From JANQEU01 sp965601455 (GTDB lineage Bacteria; Bacteroidota; Bacteroidia; Cytophagales; Cyclobacteriaceae): DNA of 64,000 bases. This document shows positions 26,122-35,543 of the stretch, in pieces. The notes beneath the pieces were generated by a model, which had not been told where the DNA came from, did not search any database, and saw only the letters and a program-made list of their open reading frames with translations. Where the stretch lies: the NCBI GenBank assembly GCA_965601455.1, contig OZ271831.1, positions 1,240,001 to 1,304,000 of the forward strand, given 5' to 3'. The position numbers and the translations under genes were made by a program. The number at the start of each line of letters is the position of its first letter. Position 1 is the stretch's first letter.

Positions 26122-26973
26122 TCAATAAAGTCTCTTGGTGAATGTGATTCGTTCAAATTCTTTAGCCCCCATTCGTTCCTTAAATACATACAATCCAGCT
26201 TGTTTCTCACCATTTAGACTACTGATGCCCAAATCCAGAAATTTAAAGCCAAGTTTCCTGGCAGATTTTGTTACATGATCCAGAAGAGCCACCATCGGAC
26301 TGTCTTTTTTGAATCGTGGTAAGGTCGCCGGCAAATAGTAGTACATTACCTCTGATGATACTCTCACTGTGATTAAAGCCGATGCCCATTCGTTATCCTT
26401 TTTTATCACCCATCCTTCGTATTGCTCGGGAAATGTGTTTTTTAAGAGATTCAGCTTTTCCCATTCAATATTGATCACCAGGTTTTGGTATCTCCTACAC
26501 ATCGAAATAAAGTCATGGAGTTTTTTGAAATCTGCGAATTCAATTTTCTCAATATTCCATTCCGAGGTTGAGAGTTTTTCCAACTTCCTTACCTGCATTT
26601 TGTGCAACTCCACCGGGCCATTCAGATCAATGGCCTGGTTGAATTCACCGTATTGATTGATAAAGCCTGTATCCTGTAACCATTCGGGATTTACGAAATC
26701 TTTATAATAGGAGGGTGGATGGATAATCATTAACTCAGGAACATTCATTGATCGAAACCTGGATTCAATTTCGTCAACCTTTCTTTGGAACTCGTCAAAT
26801 GATAAAGGTTGTGTCACATAAAAGGATCCAAATGGGCTGTTAGGCATGCTGCGGCCATTCGGTGCAAATGAGATAAGTAATATCTCATCAGAAAAAGACA
26901 CCTTGTCCTTCCAGTCAATCGTTTCCTGGTACTTAGAAGTGAAAAATATCGGTTTTGATTCGGGCTGAACCAT
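26122..26973 (-). CDS. FemAB/GNAT-like acyltransferase
   Basis: A 283-residue protein with a GNAT-type fold similar to FemAB/FemX or BioF2-like acyltransferases. The strongest evidence is the C-terminal LGFKFLDLGISSLNGEK followed by LYVFKERMGAKEFE, which matches their typical FDxG and GLxxFKxxFGA pattern. ATG 26973 is chosen: AGAAAAGG lies just upstream on the minus strand, and the extension to 27042 would overlap the divergent gene start. It probably modifies a sugar or peptide used by the coupled glycosyltransferase. Confidence 0.72.
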   Translation of the reverse strand: MVQPESKPIFFTSKYQETIDWKDKVSFSDEILLISFAPNGRSMPNSPFGSFYVTQPLSFDEFQRKVDEIESRFRSMNVPELMIIHPPSYYKDFVNPEWLQDTGFINQYGEFNQAIDLNGPVELHKMQVRKLEKLSTSEWNIEKIEFADFKKLHDFISMCRRYQNLVINIEWEKLNLLKNTFPEQYEGWVIKKDNEWASALITVRVSSEVMYYYLPATLPRFKKDSPMVALLDHVTKSARKLGFKFLDLGISSLNGEKQAGLYVFKERMGAKEFERITFTKRLY

Positions 26974-27030
26974 GCCTTTTCTTGACAAGTTAACAACTGG
27001 TGATAGAATATGAATAATTAAATTGCATCT

Positions 27031-28158
27031 GTGATTATTCAAAGATCATCTATTCGAGCTGTTATCATACTTTCATTCTTGTTTCAAGGGATAGATGCCT
27101 TTTGCCAATCCACATTGTTCGATAATCCAATTGCCGTGAAGCTGGTTAAAGAGGGTTCGGAGTTTTTATACGCTACGGATTCTGATTCAACCAATCATTA
27201 CATTCAATTAGTTGAAAAGCAGATACCAAACCATCCGGTAGTTCCAATGATGGAAGGGATGCTCATTTTATGGGAGAATATTCCCATACTCTCAAATGAA
27301 AACTTCGAGAGATTTAAGGCTAAAATGGGACAAGTGATTGAGTTGTCTAATCGCATGGATAGAGAGCACCCGGAGAGTGTATTCTTTGAAATGTCCGCGA
27401 GAGGTATTTTAGCTGAGTATTATGCGGATAGAGGTATGTATATGGCTGCAATTGGTGAAGCTACTCAAGCGTATGGCTTATTAAGAAGAGGCTTTGATTT
27501 GGTAGAGGAACTGCACGAGTTTGGGTTCCTCCTAGGTATTTACAATTATTTCCGAGTAGCTTATCCTGAGAAACATCCGATTGTAAAGCCATTCATCTGG
27601 TTTTTCAGGGAAGGGGATAAAACTATTGGCTTGGATCAGATTAAATATGCTTCGGAGTTCTCGATTATCTCATCCGTCGAGGCAAATATCTACCTGGGTT
27701 ACATTTATCTGAGGTATGAAGAAGTACCAGAAAAGGCTCAAACATATGTTAGAGAGTTGACAAAAAGGTATCCAAAGAATCTATACATCCTAACTAAATA
27801 CCTGGAATCCTTGAATGTTCCGGGTTTCCATGCAAAAATCGCCTTGGAGGATATAAATAAGTTAATGTCTTCTGATAAGACGTACTATAAACTTGTTGGG
27901 AACGTATTTAATGGTATTTATCAGGAACAGGTCTTAAAAAATGAAGAAGATGCATTCAGGTATTATACTCAAGCCATTGGTATTGGTGAGGTTTTTGAAA
28001 ACTTTGGGGAGCATTACCGAAGCCTTGCCTATTTAGGAGCAGGTAGAATCGCACTCAGGCAAGGGCACGAAGCTAGTGCAACAGTGTTTCTTGAAAAGGC
28101 AATTATTCTTGCGGAGACTGACGAGGTGAGTGAATCTGCAAAAGAACTTATACCGTGA
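27031..28158 (+). CDS. Exported TPR-like protein
   Basis: A 375-residue protein with an N-terminal signal (AVIILSFLFQGIDAFCQS) and helical repeats through the rest, such as GYIYLRYEEVPEKAQTYVREL near 230 and YLGAGRIALRQGHEASATVFLEKAI near 340, consistent with tetratricopeptide repeats. The only start is GTG at 27031. It overlaps the next gene by 4 bases (GTGA). No enzyme motif is visible; a periplasmic scaffold role is inferred. Confidence 0.75.
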   Translation: MIIQRSSIRAVIILSFLFQGIDAFCQSTLFDNPIAVKLVKEGSEFLYATDSDSTNHYIQLVEKQIPNHPVVPMMEGMLILWENIPILSNENFERFKAKMGQVIELSNRMDREHPESVFFEMSARGILAEYYADRGMYMAAIGEATQAYGLLRRGFDLVEELHEFGFLLGIYNYFRVAYPEKHPIVKPFIWFFREGDKTIGLDQIKYASEFSIISSVEANIYLGYIYLRYEEVPEKAQTYVRELTKRYPKNLYILTKYLESLNVPGFHAKIALEDINKLMSSDKTYYKLVGNVFNGIYQEQVLKNEEDAFRYYTQAIGIGEVFENFGEHYRSLAYLGAGRIALRQGHEASATVFLEKAIILAETDEVSESAKELIP

Positions 28159-28748
28159 GTTACTACTCCATTGAAAGGCCTACAACCGGGGAGTACAAGG
28201 AAAAAGGAAGTAAATTCTTATCATTTGCCTATCCTGTAGCAAGTAAATCTGCTATTCAGTCTAATCTTGAGAGCCTACGAAAGACGTATCATGATGCTCG
28301 GCACCATTGCTATGCATATAAGCTTGGAGGAGGATTAGGGGAATTCCGTGTTAATGATGATGGAGAGCCCAGGCACAGCGCGGGAGATCCCATCATGGGG
28401 CAAATCCGGCATTTCAATCTCAGTGATGTACTGGTGGTGGTTGTTAGATATTTTGGGGGCACCAAACTTGGGGTTTCCGGATTGATTGGAGCTTACAAAA
28501 CAGCTGCTTTCGAAGCCTTATCTTGTGCGAGGCAAATTGAAATTAGACCAACGAAAACTCTGTTCCTGAACTACAGTTACTCAGAGACTGCTATTGTTGA
28601 ACGTTTAATTTCTAATTATCAACTAGCCATTGTCCGTCAGGACTTTGCAGAGTCGTGTAAAATGGAAGCATCACTTTTTCCGGAACAAGAAGAATCCATT
28701 CAGTTAGAGATGAACGCCCTGAAAATGGATTTTCGAATTGAAGACTAA
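28155..28748 (+). CDS. YigZ/IMPACT family protein
   Basis: A 197-residue UPF0029/IMPACT family member. Its core has the diagnostic AR-HHCYAYKLG (near residue 50), DDGEPRHSAGDPIMGQI (near 71-87) and VRYFGGTKLGVSGLIGAYKTAA (near 101-122), plus a C-terminal ferredoxin-like domain. The family's role is unclear; the eukaryotic relative regulates GCN2. Start is GTG 28155, coupled to the TPR gene. Its stop overlaps the cupin stop by CTAA. Confidence 0.93.
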   Translation: MSYYSIERPTTGEYKEKGSKFLSFAYPVASKSAIQSNLESLRKTYHDARHHCYAYKLGGGLGEFRVNDDGEPRHSAGDPIMGQIRHFNLSDVLVVVVRYFGGTKLGVSGLIGAYKTAAFEALSCARQIEIRPTKTLFLNYSYSETAIVERLISNYQLAIVRQDFAESCKMEASLFPEQEESIQLEMNALKMDFRIED

Positions 28749-29071
28749 TTGCTCACATAGTCTTCTCTCACGGGACTGAAAACATCCAGAACATAACAAT
28801 CAGTCAATGCTTTTCCTTCGTGTTCTACGTTTGAAGGTATCACGTAACAGTCTCCTTTTTCCAGTACCATCGTTTCATTTCCAATGGTCATTTCCAGTTT
28901 TCCCTCAAGCATGTTAACCACCTGTTCGTGGGGGTGAGAATGCAGGGGAAGGATACACCCATTATCAATGTTCCAATAAGCCAGGGTCATCTTATCAGAA
29001 TGTATCATTTTACCCTTAAAGCCAGGGAAGATTTCCTGAACTTCAATGTCGCTTAGTTTATGTTGTGCCAT
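28745..29071 (-). CDS. Small cupin-domain protein
   Basis: A 108-residue single-domain cupin. Motif 1 is CILPLHSHPHEQVVNMLEGKLEMTIG (residues 37-62) with metal ligands His-His-Glu or Gln, and motif 2 is GDCYVIPSNVEHEGKALTDC (near 71-90). ATG 29071 is chosen; the frame's extension to 29140 lies inside the exonuclease gene. Overlaps the exonuclease stop by 14 bases. The substrate is unknown. Confidence 0.85.
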   Translation of the reverse strand: MAQHKLSDIEVQEIFPGFKGKMIHSDKMTLAYWNIDNGCILPLHSHPHEQVVNMLEGKLEMTIGNETMVLEKGDCYVIPSNVEHEGKALTDCYVLDVFSPVREDYVSN

Positions 29072-29654
29072 TTTCCAGGTATCCTTTTTTTTGTAAATGT
29101 TCGTAAATATGAAGACAAATCCAGGCGTCTGTGGCTGCATAGCTTTGTTGAGCGTAGGTTAGTGTTGGGTTCTCCCAGTTACTGGTTTGTTGCCCTTTTG
29201 ATATTCGACGAGAAAGAAAAATGCCACTAAGATTGCGGACACCTTCTCTTTCTATACCCATTTCAGCCGCTATATCATTAACATCAATGAAACTCTCTGC
29301 TTCAAAACTATCCACCTTTTTTAACTCCAGAATATCGTCTTTGATGCTTATTCCAACCTTAATTTTGTCCGGATCCTCGAGGATGTCTTTTAGTAATGGA
29401 TGAAAACCGATGTTGGATATCCGGAAAAGAAATGCTTCTTCGGCAGTGCTCAATTGAACCAGGGCCGTCGGATGATACTGACCTTTTTGGAAGGTGGGTT
29501 TCTTCTCCGTGTCAAATCCAAGAACCTCCGATTCCTGTAATGTTCTTCTTACCTCCTTGATCTTTTGCTTGCTATCTACAATGTGGATCTTACCCTCAAA
29601 TTTCAAGATGGGTAGTTCCCGTATTTCTTCTTTCGATATACTCGAGGGAAACAT
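29058..29654 (-). CDS. 3'-5' exonuclease, DEDD (RNase D/WRN-like)
   Basis: A 198-residue single-domain DEDDy exonuclease. Exo I is VLGFDTEKKPTF (near residue 44), Exo II is KVGISIKDDILEL (near 98), and Exo III is YAATDAWICLHIY (near 172-184) with the catalytic Tyr and Asp. Proteins of this length cut single-stranded nucleic acids or trim RNA. It starts at 29654, sharing ATGA with the NhaC stop, so it is in an operon with the antiporter upstream. Confidence 0.92.
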   Translation of the reverse strand: MFPSSISKEEIRELPILKFEGKIHIVDSKQKIKEVRRTLQESEVLGFDTEKKPTFQKGQYHPTALVQLSTAEEAFLFRISNIGFHPLLKDILEDPDKIKVGISIKDDILELKKVDSFEAESFIDVNDIAAEMGIEREGVRNLSGIFLSRRISKGQQTSNWENPTLTYAQQSYAATDAWICLHIYEHLQKKGYLENGTT

Positions 29655-31093
29655 CAGGCCAGCTTTTCTTTCAGTGTTTTAATCTTGATACCAAAGTAGG
29701 CGTAGGCAATACTCATAAACGGACTGATGAGATTGAAGAAGCAAAATGGCAGATAGGTTAGTGTCGCAACGTTTAGCACTGAAGAGTGGTATGCCCCGCA
29801 GGTGTTCCAGGGGACAAGGACGGAAGTAACTGTACCAGAGTCTTCTAGTGATCGACTTAAGTTTTCGGGAGCCAATCCCCGATCTCTATAAATATCAGCG
29901 AACATCCTTCCCGGGACTACAATTGCAAGGTACTGGTCAGAGGCAGTAACGTTGAAAAATATGCAAGTACCAACAGTGGAAGTAACCAGTGATCCTGTAT
30001 TGGTAACAAAATTCATTATAGAAGCTGCTATACGCTTCAGAAAACCCGCTTTTTCCATCACCCCTCCAAAAATCATGGCCGAAAGAATCAACCAGATAGT
30101 GCCTAACATTCCTGCCATTCCTTTCGAGCTAAGTAGTTCGCTTACCATCTCGTTTTCAGTGGTAATGGATATAGATCCATACATTGATTTCATTATTCCA
30201 ATGTACATTGCCCTGGAGTCAAGGGAATTGGAAACTTCCAGTACTCTTTCTGGTTGAAAAATCAGTGCAAATACGGCACCAAGCAGTATACCCACCAACA
30301 AAGCCGGAATAGCCGCAACTTTTCTGACGATTAAAAAAATGACTGCCGCCGGGACCAAAAATAGCACACCACCTATATAGAATTTATTTTCGATTGCAAC
30401 CAGGATGTTTGCTGTGTTACTCACAGAACCAGATCCTGACCCAAAAAATCCGATGATGAGGAAAAGGATCATTGCGATGGATACAGAGGGGACAGTCGTA
30501 TAAGCCATGTAGCGGATGTGGGTAAAAAGATCCGTTCCAGCCATCGCCGGGGCCAGATTAGTAGTATCTGATAGAGGTGACATTTTATCGCCAAAATAGG
30601 CACCGGATAGCACAGCTCCCGCTATCATGCCATCTCCAATCCCAAGAGCCTTTCCAATGCCCATTAGAGCAATTCCTACTGTGGCGGCAGTGGTCCATGA
30701 ACTTCCTGTTGCGATGGATACAATGGCGCTAACGATCAGGGCTGCAAACAGGAAAATGGTGGGATTTAGTATCTTCAAACCATAGTAGATCATCGCTGGC
30801 ACCACACCACTAAGCATCCACGTACCAGCAAGGGCTCCGATCAGTAGTAAGATCAGAATAGACCCCATGGCCGAACTAATACTTTTGATAATTCCTTTTT
30901 GAATAGTTCCCCATGTGAATCCCAGGCGAATAGCTACGATCGTGGCTACAGCTGCGGATAGTATCAGTACAATCTGGTTGCTTCCATCCAAGGATCCGTC
31001 ACCAAAGACGGCAACATTGAAGGAAAGGAGGATAACCAAAAAAATTACAGGAAAAAGGGATTGAAGTAAGGTAGGCTCCTTAGGCTCTGACAT
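29654..31093 (-). CDS. nhaC: Na+/H+ antiporter, NhaC family
   Basis: A 479-residue polytopic membrane protein with about 11-12 hydrophobic helices. Family features include IATGSSWTTAATVGIALMGIG (near 126), SGAYFGDKMSPLSDTTNLAPA (near 163-183), and SEDSGTVTSVLVPWNTCGAYHSSVL-like sequence near 425. It exports Na+ in exchange for protons, fitting a marine or brackish habitat. Start ATG 31093; no terminator is visible between it and the exonuclease. Confidence 0.93.
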   Translation of the reverse strand: MSEPKEPTLLQSLFPVIFLVILLSFNVAVFGDGSLDGSNQIVLILSAAVATIVAIRLGFTWGTIQKGIIKSISSAMGSILILLLIGALAGTWMLSGVVPAMIYYGLKILNPTIFLFAALIVSAIVSIATGSSWTTAATVGIALMGIGKALGIGDGMIAGAVLSGAYFGDKMSPLSDTTNLAPAMAGTDLFTHIRYMAYTTVPSVSIAMILFLIIGFFGSGSGSVSNTANILVAIENKFYIGGVLFLVPAAVIFLIVRKVAAIPALLVGILLGAVFALIFQPERVLEVSNSLDSRAMYIGIMKSMYGSISITTENEMVSELLSSKGMAGMLGTIWLILSAMIFGGVMEKAGFLKRIAASIMNFVTNTGSLVTSTVGTCIFFNVTASDQYLAIVVPGRMFADIYRDRGLAPENLSRSLEDSGTVTSVLVPWNTCGAYHSSVLNVATLTYLPFCFFNLISPFMSIAYAYFGIKIKTLKEKLA

Positions 31094-31128
31094 ATAAAAG
31101 GTTTAGTGTCGGGTAAATTAACTAAAAA

Positions 31129-32229
31129 TCAGAAATTATCTTGGATCACTTGTTCTGCCAATCGCTTTCCTATCAGGGAACTCAGAGCTACGCCCATTCC
31201 ACCCAATCGTACACCGAGATATATTCCATTATCATTCTTTTCCACAATTGGTTGTTTAGTTCGTCCGAAAGCCATTATACCTGACCATCGATGAGTTACC
31301 TCAAAAGACTGTTTTGGTAATATAATGTTTTGTATATCGGATAGAAGCTTGTTTTGGATGTCTTCATTAATTCCGAATTCGGTTGTTTCTTCCGTTCGTT
31401 GATCAATGTTTCTTCCACCACCAAAAATTAGTTTACCATAATAGTCACGGAAATAGTAATACCCTTCGTCGTAGTGGAACGTGCCTTGAAATCTCAACGG
31501 CTTTTCCGGCTGCACCACCATTACCGTTCCTCTACCAGGCACAAGATCAACGGAAAGCAGTTCATTAGAGAACCCATTGGCTGTAACCACAACAGCCCTG
31601 GAAGAGAATTGATACTCCTCACATACTGCGGTTTTTTCGGTTAGTTCATTTATAGAGGCACCCGTCAAGATGGTTACCCCCATCGATAAAGCCAGTTCAT
31701 ACATAGATCTGAACATCTTGCCTGTATCTATTTGGCCTTCAAATGAATTAAAGATCATTTTAGAAACCTGCTGAAAACCGAAGGTTGAAATCATTTGGTC
31801 TTTTACTTCGAAAACCTGGTCTGCAAAAAAATCTATTAAGAGCCTGTTGATGTCGTCTATTTTGTTCAAGGCAGGGTGCGAATTGTCAATGAGTTCGTAA
31901 CCTCCTTTTTGTTGAAAATCAATGTTCTTATCCCCCAGTCTGCTTCTTAATAGATTCAATCCCTCCCAACGATCTTGAACCAGTCTAACCATATTCTCGG
32001 TACCCATCTGTTTACTATCGAACGCCAATTCGGTTAAGCTTCCGAAACAAGCAAACCCTGCATTACGTGTACTCGCACCTTTTGGAAGTATATTTTTCTC
32101 GAGTACAAGAACCGATAAATTCGGTGATTTTTCCTTGAGCGATATGGCAGTAGATAATCCTGTTAGGCCGGCCCCGACAATGATCACGTCAAAATTGAGT
32201 AGAGACTGCTTCTCCCAAATACTAAGCAT
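31129..32229 (-). CDS. FAD-dependent oxidoreductase, DAO family
   Basis: A 366-residue flavoprotein resembling glycine/D-amino-acid oxidases. The dinucleotide motif DVIIVGAGLTGLSTAISL is at residues 14-31, followed by VLEKNILPKGASTRNAGFACFG, and late FGGGRNIDQR and HRWSGIMAFGRTKQPIVE typical of the family. ATG 32229 is chosen, overlapping the upstream glycosyltransferase stop by 8 bases; the longer frame adds residues from inside that gene. The substrate is unknown. Confidence 0.9.
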   Translation of the reverse strand: MLSIWEKQSLLNFDVIIVGAGLTGLSTAISLKEKSPNLSVLVLEKNILPKGASTRNAGFACFGSLTELAFDSKQMGTENMVRLVQDRWEGLNLLRSRLGDKNIDFQQKGGYELIDNSHPALNKIDDINRLLIDFFADQVFEVKDQMISTFGFQQVSKMIFNSFEGQIDTGKMFRSMYELALSMGVTILTGASINELTEKTAVCEEYQFSSRAVVVTANGFSNELLSVDLVPGRGTVMVVQPEKPLRFQGTFHYDEGYYYFRDYYGKLIFGGGRNIDQRTEETTEFGINEDIQNKLLSDIQNIILPKQSFEVTHRWSGIMAFGRTKQPIVEKNDNGIYLGVRLGGMGVALSSLIGKRLAEQVIQDNF

Positions 32230-33490
32230 CCAGGTGGTTGTAAAGCTTGGAAATCTCATTGGCCGAGTTTTTCCAACTTAAAGCATCGGCAGCTTTTTTA
32301 CAGGAGCTGATATACTGTTCTCTGAAGGCGTCGTCTTCCAATATCTTGACTGATGAGCCAACAAATGCGTGTACATCCCATTGATTGTGTTGGATGAACT
32401 CCGGGATAAATTCACAGATTCCAGATCCGGAAGATATAATAACCGGAACTCCAAGACTTGCAGCCTCGAGTGCCACGAGACCGAAAGGTTCAGCGCCAGA
32501 TGGAACGATCAGAAGCTTTAAACCGGACAACCACTTGAGTGCTTTCTTATGCTCCAAAAAGCCTTCGAATTTCAGCGATTCTCTCAGGTTAAGTCTTTGT
32601 GAAGCGTCTTCAAGATCATCTCTTAGGTAGCCTTCACCCACAATGCTAAAAGATATGTTCGAGTCTCTATTTTTTAATTGTCTGGCGATATCCAGGAACT
32701 TTCGAGGTCCTTTCTGATGAACTAAACGACCGATAAATCCTACAATAGGTTTCTTTGGTTCTGAAGTAGGTTTCAGCGGCTTCGCTAACCCATTTGGTAT
32801 AACATGAATCTTGTCCGGGTCAATTCCATATTCCTTAATCAACCTTCGTTGTTGTTGTTCACTTACAGCAACAATATTTGGGACTGATTGAAACCCAAAT
32901 TTCTCAATTTCAATGACCTCTTCGTTCGCCCACCCGGAATTACGATCAATTTCCGTCGAGTGGACATGCGATACAACTTTGGACTCGCTGTATTTCGATA
33001 TCATTCTAGCAGCAGGTAACGTCATCCAATCGTGAGCATGCACGACATCGAATTTATTCTTCTGTACAAGATGATAGGCGATTAATGCGTAAACCTTTAG
33101 CTCAAGAAAGATAGAGCCAGTGTAATCCCCGGTTATGGTCAACGACTTCATGAATTCCATTATCTCTTTTGGGAGTTCAGCCGCTTTCTTAGGTTGATTT
33201 TTGCGAAAGAACTGCGGGGGCAAGTAGGGTACAATTGATTTGCCCATGCTCACTTCCTCATATACCGAATCGTCGCTTTGTTTGCTGTAATCGGGTAAAT
33301 AGTCCTTGGCAGGAATTGAAGAGGCACTAATCAGTTTAACTTTTGTTTTAGCGTTCTTTTCATTGGTTGGTAGCAATACGGAAACGTCATGACCTTTGTT
33401 GACCAATGCCTCTGCCATTCCTTGACAGGCGATTCCCAAACCTCCGGAATACTTAGGAGGATATTCCCAGCAGAGCATTAATATTTTCAT
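32222..33490 (-). CDS. Glycosyltransferase family 4 (glycogen/starch-synthase-like)
   Basis: A 422-residue GT-B transferase. The N-terminus MLCWEYPPKYSGGLGIACQGMAEAL is characteristic of glycogen-synthase-type GT4/GT5 proteins; donor-domain motifs are VGFIGRLVHQKGP (near 245) and EPFGLVALEAASLGVPVI (near 335-352) with the nucleotide-sugar-binding glutamate pair. It may make an alpha-glucan or a surface glycan. First gene of a pair with the FAD oxidoreductase. Confidence 0.9.
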   Translation of the reverse strand: MKILMLCWEYPPKYSGGLGIACQGMAEALVNKGHDVSVLLPTNEKNAKTKVKLISASSIPAKDYLPDYSKQSDDSVYEEVSMGKSIVPYLPPQFFRKNQPKKAAELPKEIMEFMKSLTITGDYTGSIFLELKVYALIAYHLVQKNKFDVVHAHDWMTLPAARMISKYSESKVVSHVHSTEIDRNSGWANEEVIEIEKFGFQSVPNIVAVSEQQQRRLIKEYGIDPDKIHVIPNGLAKPLKPTSEPKKPIVGFIGRLVHQKGPRKFLDIARQLKNRDSNISFSIVGEGYLRDDLEDASQRLNLRESLKFEGFLEHKKALKWLSGLKLLIVPSGAEPFGLVALEAASLGVPVIISSGSGICEFIPEFIQHNQWDVHAFVGSSVKILEDDAFREQYISSCKKAADALSWKNSANEISKLYNHLDA

Positions 33491-33565
33491 TCCATCAATT
33501 TTTGAAAAGTTAGGAATAAAACGCTGCTGGACAAAGGAAATAGATCACCAAAAATGATTTGTTTT

Positions 33566-35194
33566 TTACCGGTATCTTAATCGAAGAACTTCGGCCTGAA
33601 TTCCCTGAGCTTGCATGAATTGAATCCAGAAAAGTTGTTGTGGTGAAAGGTGGTCATTTGGTGATTTTATTTCAAAAAAGTGATACTCACCTTCTTTCCA
33701 AATTAGTATATCAGGGAAGCCCTTTACGTTATCAATAAGATTTTTAGACATCTCCCTAAGTACCTCAAGAATGGCTGGTACTTCCATTAGTCCAATGACG
33801 TCATTGATAATCGGTATAAAGTCATCGTACCAATACACAAAAGGGTTTGCCAGCCCTGCCTTTTGCCGATACACTTCAGAAATCTTTCTTAGAAATGCTT
33901 CGGGATTCATGTGATTCTCAATCTTTTCTTGGATCAGCTCCTTACGTCTGTAGTAGAAGTCCGGTTCTTGTAAGTCAGATGAGACTCGCTGCAACGGATT
34001 ATGGAAGTTACCGAAAGACTGATCGTATAGTTCGTCCCAAAAGAATAACCCAAACAGGTTCCTCCAGAAAAAGTTTTCTCCATGAATACCGGAATACCCC
34101 TGTTCCGTAAAGTGGTGAATTGCTTGTGTCTCAACTTTAGCTGACGGATCGAATTCTATGGTAATAAAGTCGGCTTTTTCTATAAGCGCTGTAGTGCTTC
34201 TGTTTATTCTGATATTTGGTCTGGCGAGGAAGTCCTTGGCAAAAAGAAGCTCTTCGGCATTTTGGTACTTTTCAAGGATCTTTCTGGCAAGCTTATTGGC
34301 TTTATCCACCTGACCCATTCGGTCCATTATTCGAATTTGCCTCTCTCGACTTGGTGCTTTATTAGTCATACGATAAAGCGTTAGTGCATGCTTAGGCATC
34401 TTCTCTCTTTCAAGATGGCGTGCTAGTTCAAGAAGAAGTTTATCTGCTTTCTTACCTGCCTTGGGGTAGGTCTTAAAGCTTTTAAAGTTTATCGTGTTTA
34501 TCCCTTCGAATACCACGGTTGCAGATTCTGTTTCCAACGCTCTGTGGATGAAGGATGTGAGCTTGGAGATTTGAAACAATGCCCTCGCCTCATCATGTGT
34601 TTTGAACCAGGGATTGAATTGTGTTTCATCAAGCTTTTCCAGAGTGACGTGTCCGACATCTCTAACAACAAAATCAGACATATTGGCCTTATAATGGCCA
34701 AAATAGAGGAGTTTGAGAAATTCAAAATCATCCTGCTTAAGGACTTCCACTACGTCGTAGTTGGATTGTAAAACCGAAAGAAATGATATTTGCCTGAGTT
34801 CCTCCAGAAGTTCAGCTTTTGGTATCCTGGTGTTTGGGATTTTATCTGAGAACATTTCCAAAAGCTCGGCTTTCAGAAACAACATCAAAACAGCTTCCGT
34901 CTGTGGCAGTTTACTTGATATGAAGCCCTTATTCTCCAGTTCTTCACATGCGACTTGAAGGTTTATTTCAGGGTACGATAGTTTATCAAGTCGAAAAAAC
35001 GGGCCTTTTCTGTTCGAAAATCTTAAGAACAAGCACTGTGCATCTTCCCCCAGTTCACGATACGATTTGATAAACCAAAGTTCTTCTTTATCCAGCAGGG
35101 ATTGAGAATGCAATTCGACAAAATCCAGAAGATGCGAAAAGTACGTGTGATAGTATTTTTCAGGTAATATGATCTTGGCACCAGTCTCCTCCAT
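33566..35194 (-). CDS. FAN1-like structure-specific nuclease with VRR-NUC domain
   Basis: A 542-residue bacterial relative of FAN1, the Fanconi-associated nuclease for interstrand cross-link repair. The N-terminal half has the SAP/winged-helix region signature (LWFIKSYRELGEDAQCLFLRF and KLSYPEINLQVACEELENKGFI). The middle has TPR-like helices and ENFFWRNLFGLFFWDELY with a catalytic glutamate. The C-terminal VRR-NUC core is FPDILIWKEGEYHFFEIKSPNDHLS (near residues 495-520) with PD and ExK active-site residues. Length is typical of bacterial members. Start ATG 35194. Confidence 0.9.
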   Translation of the reverse strand: MEETGAKIILPEKYYHTYFSHLLDFVELHSQSLLDKEELWFIKSYRELGEDAQCLFLRFSNRKGPFFRLDKLSYPEINLQVACEELENKGFISSKLPQTEAVLMLFLKAELLEMFSDKIPNTRIPKAELLEELRQISFLSVLQSNYDVVEVLKQDDFEFLKLLYFGHYKANMSDFVVRDVGHVTLEKLDETQFNPWFKTHDEARALFQISKLTSFIHRALETESATVVFEGINTINFKSFKTYPKAGKKADKLLLELARHLEREKMPKHALTLYRMTNKAPSRERQIRIMDRMGQVDKANKLARKILEKYQNAEELLFAKDFLARPNIRINRSTTALIEKADFITIEFDPSAKVETQAIHHFTEQGYSGIHGENFFWRNLFGLFFWDELYDQSFGNFHNPLQRVSSDLQEPDFYYRRKELIQEKIENHMNPEAFLRKISEVYRQKAGLANPFVYWYDDFIPIINDVIGLMEVPAILEVLREMSKNLIDNVKGFPDILIWKEGEYHFFEIKSPNDHLSPQQLFWIQFMQAQGIQAEVLRLRYR

Positions 35195-35218
35195 CGGTAT
35201 TATGCCATATTAAATCAA

Positions 35219-35485
35219 TCACACCGAATACCAAACCCTGATCACCTGGTACCATTGTGTACTTGTGCCACCGCCTGTCCATAGTTCCGTATCCATGCTT
35301 CCGTGTTCCTGGTCATCGTACATATTTGGAAGTAGTACAGTTTCTATATTTATGATTGATGGGTTTTCTGCCTTAATCCATTCATTGATTTTTTCCATCA
35401 GAGGGTCAAACTCTTCAATAGACCCCTTATGAAAAATATTGCCTTTGACCTTATCGGGGGCAAAGTCCTTAACAGCAATTGACAT
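35219..35485 (-). CDS. Small hypothetical protein between uvrD and the FAN1-like gene
   Basis: An 88-residue protein with no motif I recognise. It is acidic with a Gly-Thr-Trp-rich C-terminus (ELWTGGGTSTQWYQVIRVWYSV). The frame is open back to 35641, but ATG 35485 lies just after the uvrD stop and gives a sensible start. It is 24 bases upstream of the nuclease gene on the same strand, so it may be cotranscribed with DNA-repair genes. Function unknown. Confidence 0.55.
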   Translation of the reverse strand: MSIAVKDFAPDKVKGNIFHKGSIEEFDPLMEKINEWIKAENPSIINIETVLLPNMYDDQEHGSMDTELWTGGGTSTQWYQVIRVWYSV

Positions 35486-35543
35486 AGAAGTTATAGTTAG
35501 TTTACTGAAAGATACATCATACGATTGATAACCAGCTTCCTGA